Source: Tsukamurella sp. M9C (GTDB taxonomy: Bacteria; Actinomycetota; Actinomycetes; Mycobacteriales; Mycobacteriaceae). Taken from it: a DNA stretch of 48,843 nucleotides. Below are positions 6,998 to 13,524 of the stretch, piece after piece; within the stretch, counting starts at the first letter, position 1; the number at the start of each line of letters is the position of its first letter. The notes beneath the pieces are model-generated. The model did no database searches. It had not been told where the DNA came from and was given only the letters and a program-made list of their open reading frames with translations. Both the position numbers and the translations under genes were made by a program. The stretch covers positions 1 through 48,843 of the forward strand of contig NZ_JAIULG010000035.1 in the NCBI RefSeq assembly GCF_020169415.1, written 5' to 3'.

Positions 6998-8221
6998 TCA
7001 TTCGCCGCGCAACAGCCCCTTCGCCACGTGCGTCACCTGGATCTCGTTGCTGCCGGCGTAGATCATCAGCGACTTCGCGTCGCGCGCGAGCTGCTCCACC
7101 CGGTACTCCGCCATGTAGCCGTTGCCGCCGAAGAGCTGCACGGCCTCCATCGCCACCTCGGTCGCGGCGCGCGAGCTGTACAGCTTCATGGCCGAGGCCT
7201 GCGCCAGCGTCGGCGGCTTACCGGCGCGCGAGGCCTCGATGGCGGTGAACAGCATGTTCTGCACGTTGATCCGCGCGATCTCCATCTCCGCCAGCTTGAG
7301 TTGGATGAGCTGGAACTTCCCGATCTCCTGGCCCCACAGGGTGCGCGAGCGCGCGTAGTCGATCGACAGGCGCTGCGCCTCGTTGATGATGCCCAGGCTC
7401 AGCGCCGCGATGCCGATGCGCTCGGCGGTGAAGCCCGCCTTCGCGGACGCCCCGCCGCCGCCCGGCGTCTCCTCCGTCTCGCCGAGCAGCCGGTCGGAGC
7501 CGAGGCGCACGTCGTCGAAGAACAGCTCGCCGGTGGGCGAGCTCATCATGCCCATCTTCTTGAAGGCCTTGCCCTGCGTGAGCCCCTCCATGCCCGTGTC
7601 CAGCACGAACGTGAGTACCTTGCGGTCGCGGATCGGCGTGCCGTCGCCCTCGTCGAGCTTCGCGAAGACGACGATGGTGTCGGCGTGCGGGCCGTTGGTG
7701 ATGAAGGTCTTCTGTCCCTTGAGGATGTACCCGCCGGAGCCGTCGCGGCGCACCGTCGTCTTCATGCCGCCGAGGGCGTCGGAGCCGCTGTCGGGCTCGG
7801 TGATCGCCCACGCGCCGACCTTCTCCATCGTGACCAACTCGGGCAGCCAGCGCTTCTTCTGCGCGAGCGTGCCGCGGGACTTGATGGTGGACACCGTCAG
7901 CCCCATGGAGACGCCCATCGAGCCGATGAGGCCGAGGCTGACGCCCGCCATCTCGACGTTGAGGATGAGGAACATCGACGAGCTGAGCGTGCTGGAGCCG
8001 CCGGCCTTGGGCTTCTCCCCCGCCTCCTCGGCGGCCAGCTCGGCCTCGAGGTTCTCGCGGTTGACCTGGTCGATGCCGAAGGTCTGGAGCATCTTGCGGG
8101 TGATGTCGTACGGCGGCAGCGCGCCGGTCTCCAGCTCGTCGACGTGCGGGCGCACCTCCTTGTCGATGAACGCCCGCAGGGCGTCCCGCACCATCAGGTC
8201 TTCGTCGGACCACTCGAACAC
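6998..8221 (-). CDS. acyl-CoA dehydrogenase (FadE family)
   Basis: 407 residues with the full FAD-dependent acyl-CoA dehydrogenase fold: AWAITEPDSGSDALGG (FAD/substrate contact), TRK-type helices, SRTLWGQEIGKFQLIQLKLAEM, and QLFGGNGYMAEYRVEQLARDAK near the C-terminus. The usual catalytic Glu in YEGT is replaced (IYAGSNEI), but an acidic residue in FTAERIGIAALSLG sits where isovaleryl-CoA dehydrogenase carries its base, so the enzyme is probably active on a branched or unusual acyl-CoA. I chose GTG 8221 because GGAGG (8226-8230) lies 4 nt ahead of it; ATG 8233 has no ribosome site and lies 3 nt from the operator. The KstR-like operator at 8237-8250 suggests steroid- or fatty-acid-responsive control. 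Confidence 0.88.
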   Translation of the reverse strand: MFEWSDEDLMVRDALRAFIDKEVRPHVDELETGALPPYDITRKMLQTFGIDQVNRENLEAELAAEEAGEKPKAGGSSTLSSSMFLILNVEMAGVSLGLIGSMGVSMGLTVSTIKSRGTLAQKKRWLPELVTMEKVGAWAITEPDSGSDALGGMKTTVRRDGSGGYILKGQKTFITNGPHADTIVVFAKLDEGDGTPIRDRKVLTFVLDTGMEGLTQGKAFKKMGMMSSPTGELFFDDVRLGSDRLLGETEETPGGGGASAKAGFTAERIGIAALSLGIINEAQRLSIDYARSRTLWGQEIGKFQLIQLKLAEMEIARINVQNMLFTAIEASRAGKPPTLAQASAMKLYSSRAATEVAMEAVQLFGGNGYMAEYRVEQLARDAKSLMIYAGSNEIQVTHVAKGLLRGE

Positions 8222-8236
8222 CGCAACCTCCATCAA

Positions 8237-8250
8237 TAGAACGTGTTCTA
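8237..8250. promoter_or_regulatory. KstR-like operator TAGAAC-GT-GTTCTA
   Basis: A perfect 6-bp inverted repeat with a 2-nt centre, 15 nt upstream of the chosen acyl-CoA dehydrogenase start. It matches the consensus recalled for KstR, the TetR-type repressor of cholesterol catabolism in mycobacteria and rhodococci (TNNAACNNGTTNNA, commonly TAGAACNNGTTCTA). No kstR gene lies in the window. The match is by eye; which protein binds here is inference. Confidence 0.7.
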
Positions 8251-8312
8251 CATGTTGGGGTCCATCCTCGCACCTCGCGCCGCCCGACGGTGCGCGACCC
8301 CCCGGGAAGGCC

Positions 8313-8343
8313 TTGACCTCAACCATCGTCGAGGAAATACCGT
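8313..8343 (+). promoter_or_regulatory. candidate promoter of the MarR gene
   Basis: TTGACC (8313-8318), 19 nt, TACCGT (8338-8343), then 6 nt to ATG 8350, again compatible with a leaderless message. Confidence 0.45.
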
Positions 8344-8349
8344 CGGGGC

Positions 8350-8799
8350 ATGGAGAGCTACACGGACGCCCGCATCCTCACGCAGCCGATCGGGTACTGG
8401 GCCGGCACGGCGAGCCGCGCGGTGGTGACCCGTATCCGCGCGACGTTGGAGGGCCACGGGCTGACGCAGCCGCAGTGGTGGGCCCTCAACTACATCGCGG
8501 TCCGCCCCGACGGTGTGCCGCTCGACGAGGTGGTCGAGTTCCACCGCGGCTTCGTCGACACCGGCGATGCGCTGCGCCCCGACGTGGCGTGCCTGGTCGC
8601 GACGGGGCTGCTCGACGAGGCGGACGGCGCGCTCACCGTCAGCCCGGCCGGCGAGCGGCGGCGCGCGGAGACCTGGCCCGACGTCCACGCCACCCTCGCC
8701 GCGATCCGTGAGGGCGTCACCGACGAGGAGTTCATCACCACGATCCGCACCCTGCAGCGGATGATCGACAACGTCGGCGCGACCGCCTGGCACGCCTGA
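8350..8799 (+). CDS. MarR-like transcriptional regulator
   Basis: 149 residues with the size and helix pattern of a small MarR-type winged-helix regulator: an N-terminal dimerisation helix (YWAGTASRAVVTRIRATLEGHGLTQ), a helix-turn-helix region around TQPQWWALNYIAV and VPLDEVVEFHRGF, and a wing (LVATGLLDEADGALTVSPAGERRRAE). It stands between two minus-strand fatty-acid genes and ends 1 nt from the fadD stop, so it is convergent with fadD and divergent from the acyl-CoA dehydrogenase gene. It may regulate either; the ligand is unknown. Confidence 0.72.
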   Translation: MESYTDARILTQPIGYWAGTASRAVVTRIRATLEGHGLTQPQWWALNYIAVRPDGVPLDEVVEFHRGFVDTGDALRPDVACLVATGLLDEADGALTVSPAGERRRAETWPDVHATLAAIREGVTDEEFITTIRTLQRMIDNVGATAWHA

Positions 8800-8800
8800 G

Positions 8801-10330
8801 TCAGTTCACCTTGCGCTCCAACGCGTCCCAGAACGGGGCGCGGAGCACGAACTTCTGGATCTTGCCGGTGGCGGTCCGCGGGAGGGACTCGACGAAGTCG
8901 ATCCGCTTGGGACACTTGTAGCCGGCGAGGTGCTCGCGGGTGTGGGCGATGAGTTCCTCCGCGGTCACCCCGTCGGCCACGACGATCGCCGTGACCAGTT
9001 CGCCCCACTTCTCGTCGGGGATGCCGATCACCGCGACCTCGCGCACCGCGGGGTGCAGGGCCAGCGCGTCCTCGACCTCGATCGACGTGACGTTCTCGCC
9101 ACCGGAGATGATCACGTCCTTCTTCCGGTCGGCGATGGTGAGGTAGCCGCCCTCGAAGGTCCCCCGATCGCCGGTGTGGAACCAGTCGTCCTCGAGCGCC
9201 GCAGCGGTCTCGACGGGCTTGTTCCAGTACGCCGTGAGCGCGTGATTGGTCCGGGTGAGGATCTCGCCGTCCTCGTCGATCCGCAGCTCCACGCCGAGGG
9301 CGGGTGCGCCGGCGCGACCGAGCCGGCGGGCAACCTCCATCGGGTCGTCGCCCGCCCACTCGGCGCGCTCGCGGTTCACCGTGATCAGCGGCGACGTCTC
9401 CGTGAGGCCGTAGATCTGGATGAACTCCCAGCCCAGCTCGAAGCGCACCCGGTGGATCACGCGCGTGGGCGGCGGCGCGCCCGCGCAGATCACGCGGACG
9501 GTGCCGGCGCCCGGGATGGGGCCGTCCCACTCGGCGGCGGCGTCCAGCGCCGCGGTCACCACGGCGGGCGCGGCGCACATGATCGTCACGCCCTGGTCGC
9601 GGACCCGGCGGAGGATCTCGGCACCGTCGACCTTGCGGAGGACGACGTGCTTGATCCCGACCCCCGTGGCGGCGAAGGGCATGCCCCAGCCGTTGGCGTG
9701 GAACATCGGCAGGGTGTGCAGCAGCACGTCGTTGTCCGTGAGGGCGACGTGCAGCCCGAAGACCGTGGCGTTGAGCCACAGGTTGCGGTGCGTGAGCTGC
9801 ACGCCCTTGGGCCGGGCGGTGGTGCCGGAGGTGTAATTGATGGTGGCGGTGGCGGTCTCGTCGCCCGCCCACGGCTTCGGCTCCGACGGGGCGCCCGCCG
9901 GGCCGAAGATCCGCTCGTCGTCCCGGCCGAGGACGAAGACGTGCTTCGCGGTCACGGTCTCGGCGAGGTGCTCGACCTCGGGGTCGAGCAGCAGCACGTC
10001 GGCGCCCGAGTCCTCGACGATGTACTCGACCTCCGCGGGCGCGAGCCGGAAGTTGACCGGGACGAGGATCCGGCCCCACCCGGAGACGCCGAAGAACGAG
10101 GTCAGCAGCCGCGCGGCGTTCTGGGAGACGATCGCGACGCGGCCGCCCACGGGGATACCCAGCTCATCGAGGCGCGCAGCCTGCCCGCGGGCCAGGGCCG
10201 CCATCTCGGCGTAGGTCTTCTCGCCCCACGACGGTGCCGGCTGATCCGGCTCGTCGACCATGCCGATGCGGTCGGGATAGACGATCTCGGCCCGGTTCAG
10301 GAAGTCGCGTACACCCAGATTGACGAACAT
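8801..10330 (-). CDS. fatty acyl-CoA ligase (FadD-like, AMP-forming)
   Basis: 509 residues of the ANL superfamily. Visible motifs are the phosphate loop YTSGTTARPKGVQLTHRN (A3), IYGLTETSP (A5), DDWFHTGDRGTFEGGYLTIADRKKDVIISGGENVTSIEVE (A7-A8) and PRTATGKIQKFVLR with the catalytic C-terminal Lys (A10). The enzyme activates a carboxylic acid to acyl-AMP and then acyl-CoA; medium or long fatty acids are likely, but chain length cannot be read here. ATG 10330 is 6 nt after TAGCCT on the minus strand, so it is probably leaderless and independent of the upstream aldo/keto reductase gene. The acyl-CoA dehydrogenase downstream would take the next beta-oxidation step. Confidence 0.9.
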   Translation of the reverse strand: MFVNLGVRDFLNRAEIVYPDRIGMVDEPDQPAPSWGEKTYAEMAALARGQAARLDELGIPVGGRVAIVSQNAARLLTSFFGVSGWGRILVPVNFRLAPAEVEYIVEDSGADVLLLDPEVEHLAETVTAKHVFVLGRDDERIFGPAGAPSEPKPWAGDETATATINYTSGTTARPKGVQLTHRNLWLNATVFGLHVALTDNDVLLHTLPMFHANGWGMPFAATGVGIKHVVLRKVDGAEILRRVRDQGVTIMCAAPAVVTAALDAAAEWDGPIPGAGTVRVICAGAPPPTRVIHRVRFELGWEFIQIYGLTETSPLITVNRERAEWAGDDPMEVARRLGRAGAPALGVELRIDEDGEILTRTNHALTAYWNKPVETAAALEDDWFHTGDRGTFEGGYLTIADRKKDVIISGGENVTSIEVEDALALHPAVREVAVIGIPDEKWGELVTAIVVADGVTAEELIAHTREHLAGYKCPKRIDFVESLPRTATGKIQKFVLRAPFWDALERKVN

Positions 10331-10336
10331 GCCGTC

Positions 10337-10342
10337 AGGCTA
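10337..10342 (-). promoter_or_regulatory. probable -10 box of fadD (leaderless)
   Basis: Minus-strand TAGCCT followed by 6 nt and then ATG 10330. A loose 6-bp inverted repeat (10331-10336 with 10354-10359) spans the same 35-nt gap. Confidence 0.45.
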
Positions 10343-10365
10343 CGTGCGGGCCCGACGGCGAGGGG

Positions 10366-11331
10366 TCAGAACGCGAAGGTGGTGTAGCCGGTGGGGCGGG
10401 CGGCGACGATCTCGTCGATCGCGGCGAGATCCTCGATCGTCGGTTCCCACTCGGAGGCCGCGACGTTCGCGGCGATCTGCTCGGCGCGGCTGACGCCGGA
10501 GATCACGGATCCGACGGCGGGCTGCGCCGCGAGGCCGCCGATCGCGACGTCGAGCAGCGAGACGCCGCGGTCGTCCGCGAACGCCTGGAGGCCCTCGATG
10601 ATGTCGAAGTCGGCGCCCTCGAGCCGGTGCGTCTCCTGGGCGAGACGCGTTCCCGCGGGGGCGGCCTGGTCGCGCTTGTACTTGCCGGTGAGCAGGCCGT
10701 AGGCCAGGGGGAAGTAGGGCAGCAGGCTCATGCCCAGGCTGTCGAGCGCGGGCACGAGCTCCGTCTCGGCGCTGCGGTTGTAGAGCGAGTACTCGTTCTG
10801 GGCGGTGATGAAGTGGGGCGTCCCCAGGGTCTCGGCCAGCCAGTCGGCGCCCACGACCTCCCAGGCCGTGAAGTTCGAGCAGCCGATGTAGCGGACCTTG
10901 CCGGACGCCACCAGGCCGGAGAGCGTCTCGAGGGTCTCCTCGAGCGGCGTGACCCGGTCGGGCGTGTGCAGCTGGTAGAGGTCGATGTAGTCGGTGCCGA
11001 GGCGCCGCAGGCTGCCCTCGACCGCCTTGTGGATGTAGTTGCGGCTCGCGCGGACGCCGTGGTCCTCGCCGTAGAGGCCCTGGGTGTCCATGCCGAACTT
11101 GGTCGCGACGACCACCTGGTCGCGGCGCGATCCGAGGGCCCGCCCGAGCAGTTCCTCGCTGGCGCCGGAGCCGTAGCTGTCGGCGGTGTCGAACAGCGTG
11201 ATGCCGGCGTCGATGGCCGCGCTCACCACCTCGTCGGTGGCGCGCTGGTCGATGCGGCGGCCGAAGGCGTTGCAGCCCACGCCGAGCGTCGAGACGATGA
11301 GGCCGCTGGTTCCGAGGGGTCGATAGCGCAC
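10366..11331 (-). CDS. aldo/keto reductase
   Basis: 321 residues of the AKR superfamily (YghZ/Kv-beta-like group). Motifs in order: FDTADSYGSGASEELLG (catalytic Asp and Tyr), VVVATKFGM (catalytic Lys), DYIDLYQLHTPD (catalytic His) and SVISGVSRAEQIAANVAA (NADPH phosphate site). It reduces a carbonyl compound with NADPH; the substrate is unknown. The GTG at 11331 is chosen because TACCGT lies 7 nt upstream, the leaderless spacing. It is divergent from the MarR-GNAT gene across a 36-bp palindrome, so that regulator is its probable repressor. Confidence 0.9.
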   Translation of the reverse strand: MRYRPLGTSGLIVSTLGVGCNAFGRRIDQRATDEVVSAAIDAGITLFDTADSYGSGASEELLGRALGSRRDQVVVATKFGMDTQGLYGEDHGVRASRNYIHKAVEGSLRRLGTDYIDLYQLHTPDRVTPLEETLETLSGLVASGKVRYIGCSNFTAWEVVGADWLAETLGTPHFITAQNEYSLYNRSAETELVPALDSLGMSLLPYFPLAYGLLTGKYKRDQAAPAGTRLAQETHRLEGADFDIIEGLQAFADDRGVSLLDVAIGGLAAQPAVGSVISGVSRAEQIAANVAASEWEPTIEDLAAIDEIVAARPTGYTTFAF

Positions 11332-11338
11332 GCCGACC

Positions 11339-11344
11339 ACGGTA
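11339..11344 (-). promoter_or_regulatory. probable -10 box of the aldo/keto reductase (leaderless)
   Basis: Minus-strand TACCGT followed by 7 nt and then GTG 11331. The 36-bp palindrome starts 27 nt further upstream, at the edge of the expected -35 region. Confidence 0.45.
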
Positions 11345-11371
11345 CGCAGTTCCGGCCGGGCCGTTGCCGCC

Positions 11372-11407
11372 CCGTCATATCTCTGACTAGAGTCAGAGAT
11401 ATGACGG
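11372..11407. promoter_or_regulatory. 36-bp palindromic operator between divergent genes
   Basis: Two perfect 17-bp arms, CCGTCATATCTCTGACT (11372-11388) and its reverse complement (11391-11407), separated by AG. The right arm contains the ATG of the MarR-GNAT gene and the centre overlaps its -10 box, so a bound dimer would block transcription directly. As RNA from the plus strand only half the palindrome would be transcribed, so a DNA operator is more likely than a hairpin. Confidence 0.75.
11388..11393 (+). promoter_or_regulatory. probable -10 box of the MarR-GNAT gene (leaderless)
   Basis: TAGAGT, 7 nt before ATG 11401, at the centre of the palindromic operator. There is no ribosome site upstream of the ATG. 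Confidence 0.55.
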
Positions 11408-12285
11408 AGGACCTGGCGCAGGTACGACGGTTCAACCGGGCGGTCACGCAGCGGCTCGGCGTGCTGCAGGACCAGTACCTCGCGCGGGACCGCCCGCTGG
11501 GGCAGGCACGGCTCCTCTGGGAGATCGGCCGTGCCGACGGCGGCGTCGACATCCGGGACCTGCGCACCCGCCTCGACCTCGACTCCGGCTACCTCAGCCG
11601 TCTCCTGCGCGCGCTCGAGTCGGACGGGCTGGTCACCGTCGGGCAGGACGACGGTGACGGCCGCGTCCGGACCGCGCGGGTCACCCCCGCGGGCGCGGCG
11701 GAGTACGCCGAGCTCGAGTCCCGATCCGAGGACGCCGCGCACGCGCTGCTCGATCCGCTCTCGGCCGGCCAGCGGGGGCGGCTCGTCGCGGCGATGGCCG
11801 AGGTGGAGCGGCTGCTGGTCGCCTCGCTGGTGCGGGTCGACGAGGCCGACGCGATGTCGGCGGCGGCGCGATTCGCGGCCCGGGCGTACTACGCCGAGCT
11901 CGGCGAGCGGCTGCAGGACGGCTTCGATCCGGGCGTCGGCGGCGCGGTCCGGGACGCGGCGATCACGCCGCCCGCGGGTCTGCTGCTGGTGGCGACGCTG
12001 CGCGAGGAGACCGTCGGCTGCGGGGCCCTCGCCTTCCAGGACGGCGGCTTCGCCGAGGTCAAGCGCGTGTGGGCGGCACCGTCGGTGCGCGGCCTCGGAC
12101 TCGGCCGGCGGATCATGGCCGACCTGGAGGACCGGGCCCGCGAGGCCGGCGTGCGGACCGTGCGGCTGGACACCAACGGCAACCTCACCGAGGCGATCGC
12201 GCTGTACCTCAAGCTCGGATACCGCGAGGTCGAGCGGTACAACGACAACCCGTACGCGCACCACTGGTTCGCCAAGGACCTGTGA
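11401..12285 (+). CDS. MarR-GNAT fusion: regulator with acetyltransferase domain
   Basis: 294 residues. Residues 1 to about 145 are a MarR-type winged helix (LGQARLLWEIGRADGGVDIRDLRTRLDLDSGYLSRLLRALESDGLV, then a wing with DDGDGRVRTARVT). Residues about 150-294 are a GNAT N-acetyltransferase domain with the acetyl-CoA loop VRGLGLGRRIMADLE and the C-terminal LYLKLGYREVERYNDNPYAHHWFAK. This two-domain family is known in actinobacteria and other bacteria; the acetylated substrate is usually unknown. The gene starts inside a 36-bp palindrome shared with the divergent aldo/keto reductase, so autorepression plus control of the reductase is likely (inference). Confidence 0.88.
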   Translation: MTEDLAQVRRFNRAVTQRLGVLQDQYLARDRPLGQARLLWEIGRADGGVDIRDLRTRLDLDSGYLSRLLRALESDGLVTVGQDDGDGRVRTARVTPAGAAEYAELESRSEDAAHALLDPLSAGQRGRLVAAMAEVERLLVASLVRVDEADAMSAAARFAARAYYAELGERLQDGFDPGVGGAVRDAAITPPAGLLLVATLREETVGCGALAFQDGGFAEVKRVWAAPSVRGLGLGRRIMADLEDRAREAGVRTVRLDTNGNLTEAIALYLKLGYREVERYNDNPYAHHWFAKDL

Positions 12286-12518
12286 ACCGCGCTCGCAGAC
12301 CCGCGACGGGCCGGGCACGAAACCAGTCGATCAGCGAGATTCAAATCCGCGAGGCTCCCGCGCGGGTCGCGCATTAGCCACCCGCGAGGACGAAACAGCA
12401 GGTGAGGAGGCCCGCGCGCGCGACCCGACCGGCGGAATGCGACGCCCGCCCCGGTCCTTCGCCGGGGCACACACCTGAGGACGGCCGACACGGCCCGACC
12501 TGTTCCTATCGTTGCCGC
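12286..12518. other. 233-nt intergenic region ahead of the GntR operon
   Basis: No convincing gene. It contains a hairpin with perfect 7-bp arms GCCCCGG / CCGGGGC (12448-12454 and 12462-12468, loop TCCTTCG), which may end the MarR-GNAT transcript. A second inverted repeat, CGCGGGT / ACCCGCG (12361-12367 and 12380-12386), also lies here. The GntR promoter is at the right end: TATCGT at 12507-12512, 6 nt before ATG 12519. An 11-base T-loop-like stretch near 12338 lacks any tRNA stem. Confidence 0.5.
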
Positions 12519-13244
12519 ATGCCAGCGACCGAACGACCGATCCGCGCCGATTCCGCGCGCATCGTCGCCGACGTCCTGCGCCAGGCGATCCACGACGGCA
12601 CCTACCGCGGGACCCTGCCCGGCGAGGACGACCTCGGCGACCAGTTCTCCGTCTCCCGGGGCACCGTGCGCGAGGCCCTGGCGATCCTGCGCTCCGAGGG
12701 CTGGATCCGGCGGGGCCCCCGGGTGGGCACCGAGGTGATCGCCCGCACCGTCGACCACGGGCTCGACAGCCTGCGCGGGCTCCGCGAGACCCTCTCGCTG
12801 CACGGCGAGATCCGCAACCGGGTGCGCGCGGCGACGCGGCTGGTCCCGCCACCGATCGTGGCGGAGAAGCTGGGGATCCCCGCGGGCGACGAGGCGGTGT
12901 ACCTCGAGCGGCTGCGGTTCCTCAACGACGAGCCCGTGAGCCTCGACCTGACGTACCTCGTCGCCGACATCGGCGACCTGCTGCTGGAACAGGACCTGGA
13001 GAACGAGGACGTCTTCCCCCTGATCGAAGCGGTCACGGGCCGTCGCCTGGGCACCAGCGACTACTGCCTGACCGCCGCGGCGGCCGATCCGCACACCGCC
13101 GCGAACCTCGAGATCGCCACCGGCTCGCCGCTCCTGCTCTACGAGCGCCTCACCCACCTCGAGGGCGGACGCCCCGTCGACCTCGAGTACATCCGCATCC
13201 GATCCGACCGGATCACCCTGCGCGGCACCCTGCATCGCGACTGA
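12519..13244 (+). CDS. GntR/HutC-family transcriptional regulator
   Basis: 241 residues: an N-terminal GntR winged helix (about 8-75, with LPGEDDLGDQFSVSRGTVREALAILRSEGWIRRGPRVGTEV) and a C-terminal UTRA effector domain (about 90-240, with DEAVYLERLRFLNDEPVSLDLTYL and LLLYERLTHLEGGRPVDLEYIRIRSDR). It is the first gene of the operon that continues with ferredoxin, ABC transporter and flavoprotein, 26 nt upstream of the ferredoxin. It probably represses its own operon until a small ligand, likely the imported compound or a metabolite of it, binds UTRA. ATG 12519 is 6 nt after TATCGT, so it is probably leaderless. Confidence 0.88.
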   Translation: MPATERPIRADSARIVADVLRQAIHDGTYRGTLPGEDDLGDQFSVSRGTVREALAILRSEGWIRRGPRVGTEVIARTVDHGLDSLRGLRETLSLHGEIRNRVRAATRLVPPPIVAEKLGIPAGDEAVYLERLRFLNDEPVSLDLTYLVADIGDLLLEQDLENEDVFPLIEAVTGRRLGTSDYCLTAAAADPHTAANLEIATGSPLLLYERLTHLEGGRPVDLEYIRIRSDRITLRGTLHRD

Positions 13245-13270
13245 CCGCACCGACACGGAGGAACACACCC

Positions 13271-13498
13271 ATGGCACAGGTCGAACAGCGCGTCGACGTC
13301 CCCGTCACCATCGACGCCTCCCTCTGCATCGAGGGCTGCAACATCTGCATCGAGGCCTGCCCCCTCGACTCGCTGGCCCTCGACCCGAGCACCAACCGCG
13401 CCCACATGTACGTCGACGAGTGCTGGTACTGCGGGCCCTGCGCCGCGCGCTGCCCGACGGGCGCCGTCACCGTCAACATGCCCTACCTCCTGCGATAG
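13271..13498 (+). CDS. small 2x[4Fe-4S] ferredoxin (AprB/AsfB-like)
   Basis: 75 residues with two cluster-binding sets, CIEGCNICIEACPLDSL and CWYCGPCAARCPTGAVTVNMP. The first is slightly spaced out (CxxGCxxCxxACP) and the second is CxxCxxCxxxCP. The W-Y-C context and the C-terminal hydrophobic patch resemble AprB, the electron-transfer subunit of APS reductase, and AsfB of arylsulfonate metabolism. GGAGG lies 8 nt before ATG 13271. It is encoded with the flavoprotein at 16468, so it most likely shuttles electrons to or from that enzyme (inference). Confidence 0.88.
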   Translation: MAQVEQRVDVPVTIDASLCIEGCNICIEACPLDSLALDPSTNRAHMYVDECWYCGPCAARCPTGAVTVNMPYLLR

Positions 13499-13524
13499 CC
13501 CGTCCCAGCCCGGAGAACCCAGCC

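Noticed and set aside
12338-12348. GATTCAAATCC, a near-match to a tRNA T-loop/B-box
   Set aside because: The flanking bases cannot form the 5-bp T stem, and no anticodon arm or acceptor stem is found on either side; a tRNA fragment or attachment site is not supported.
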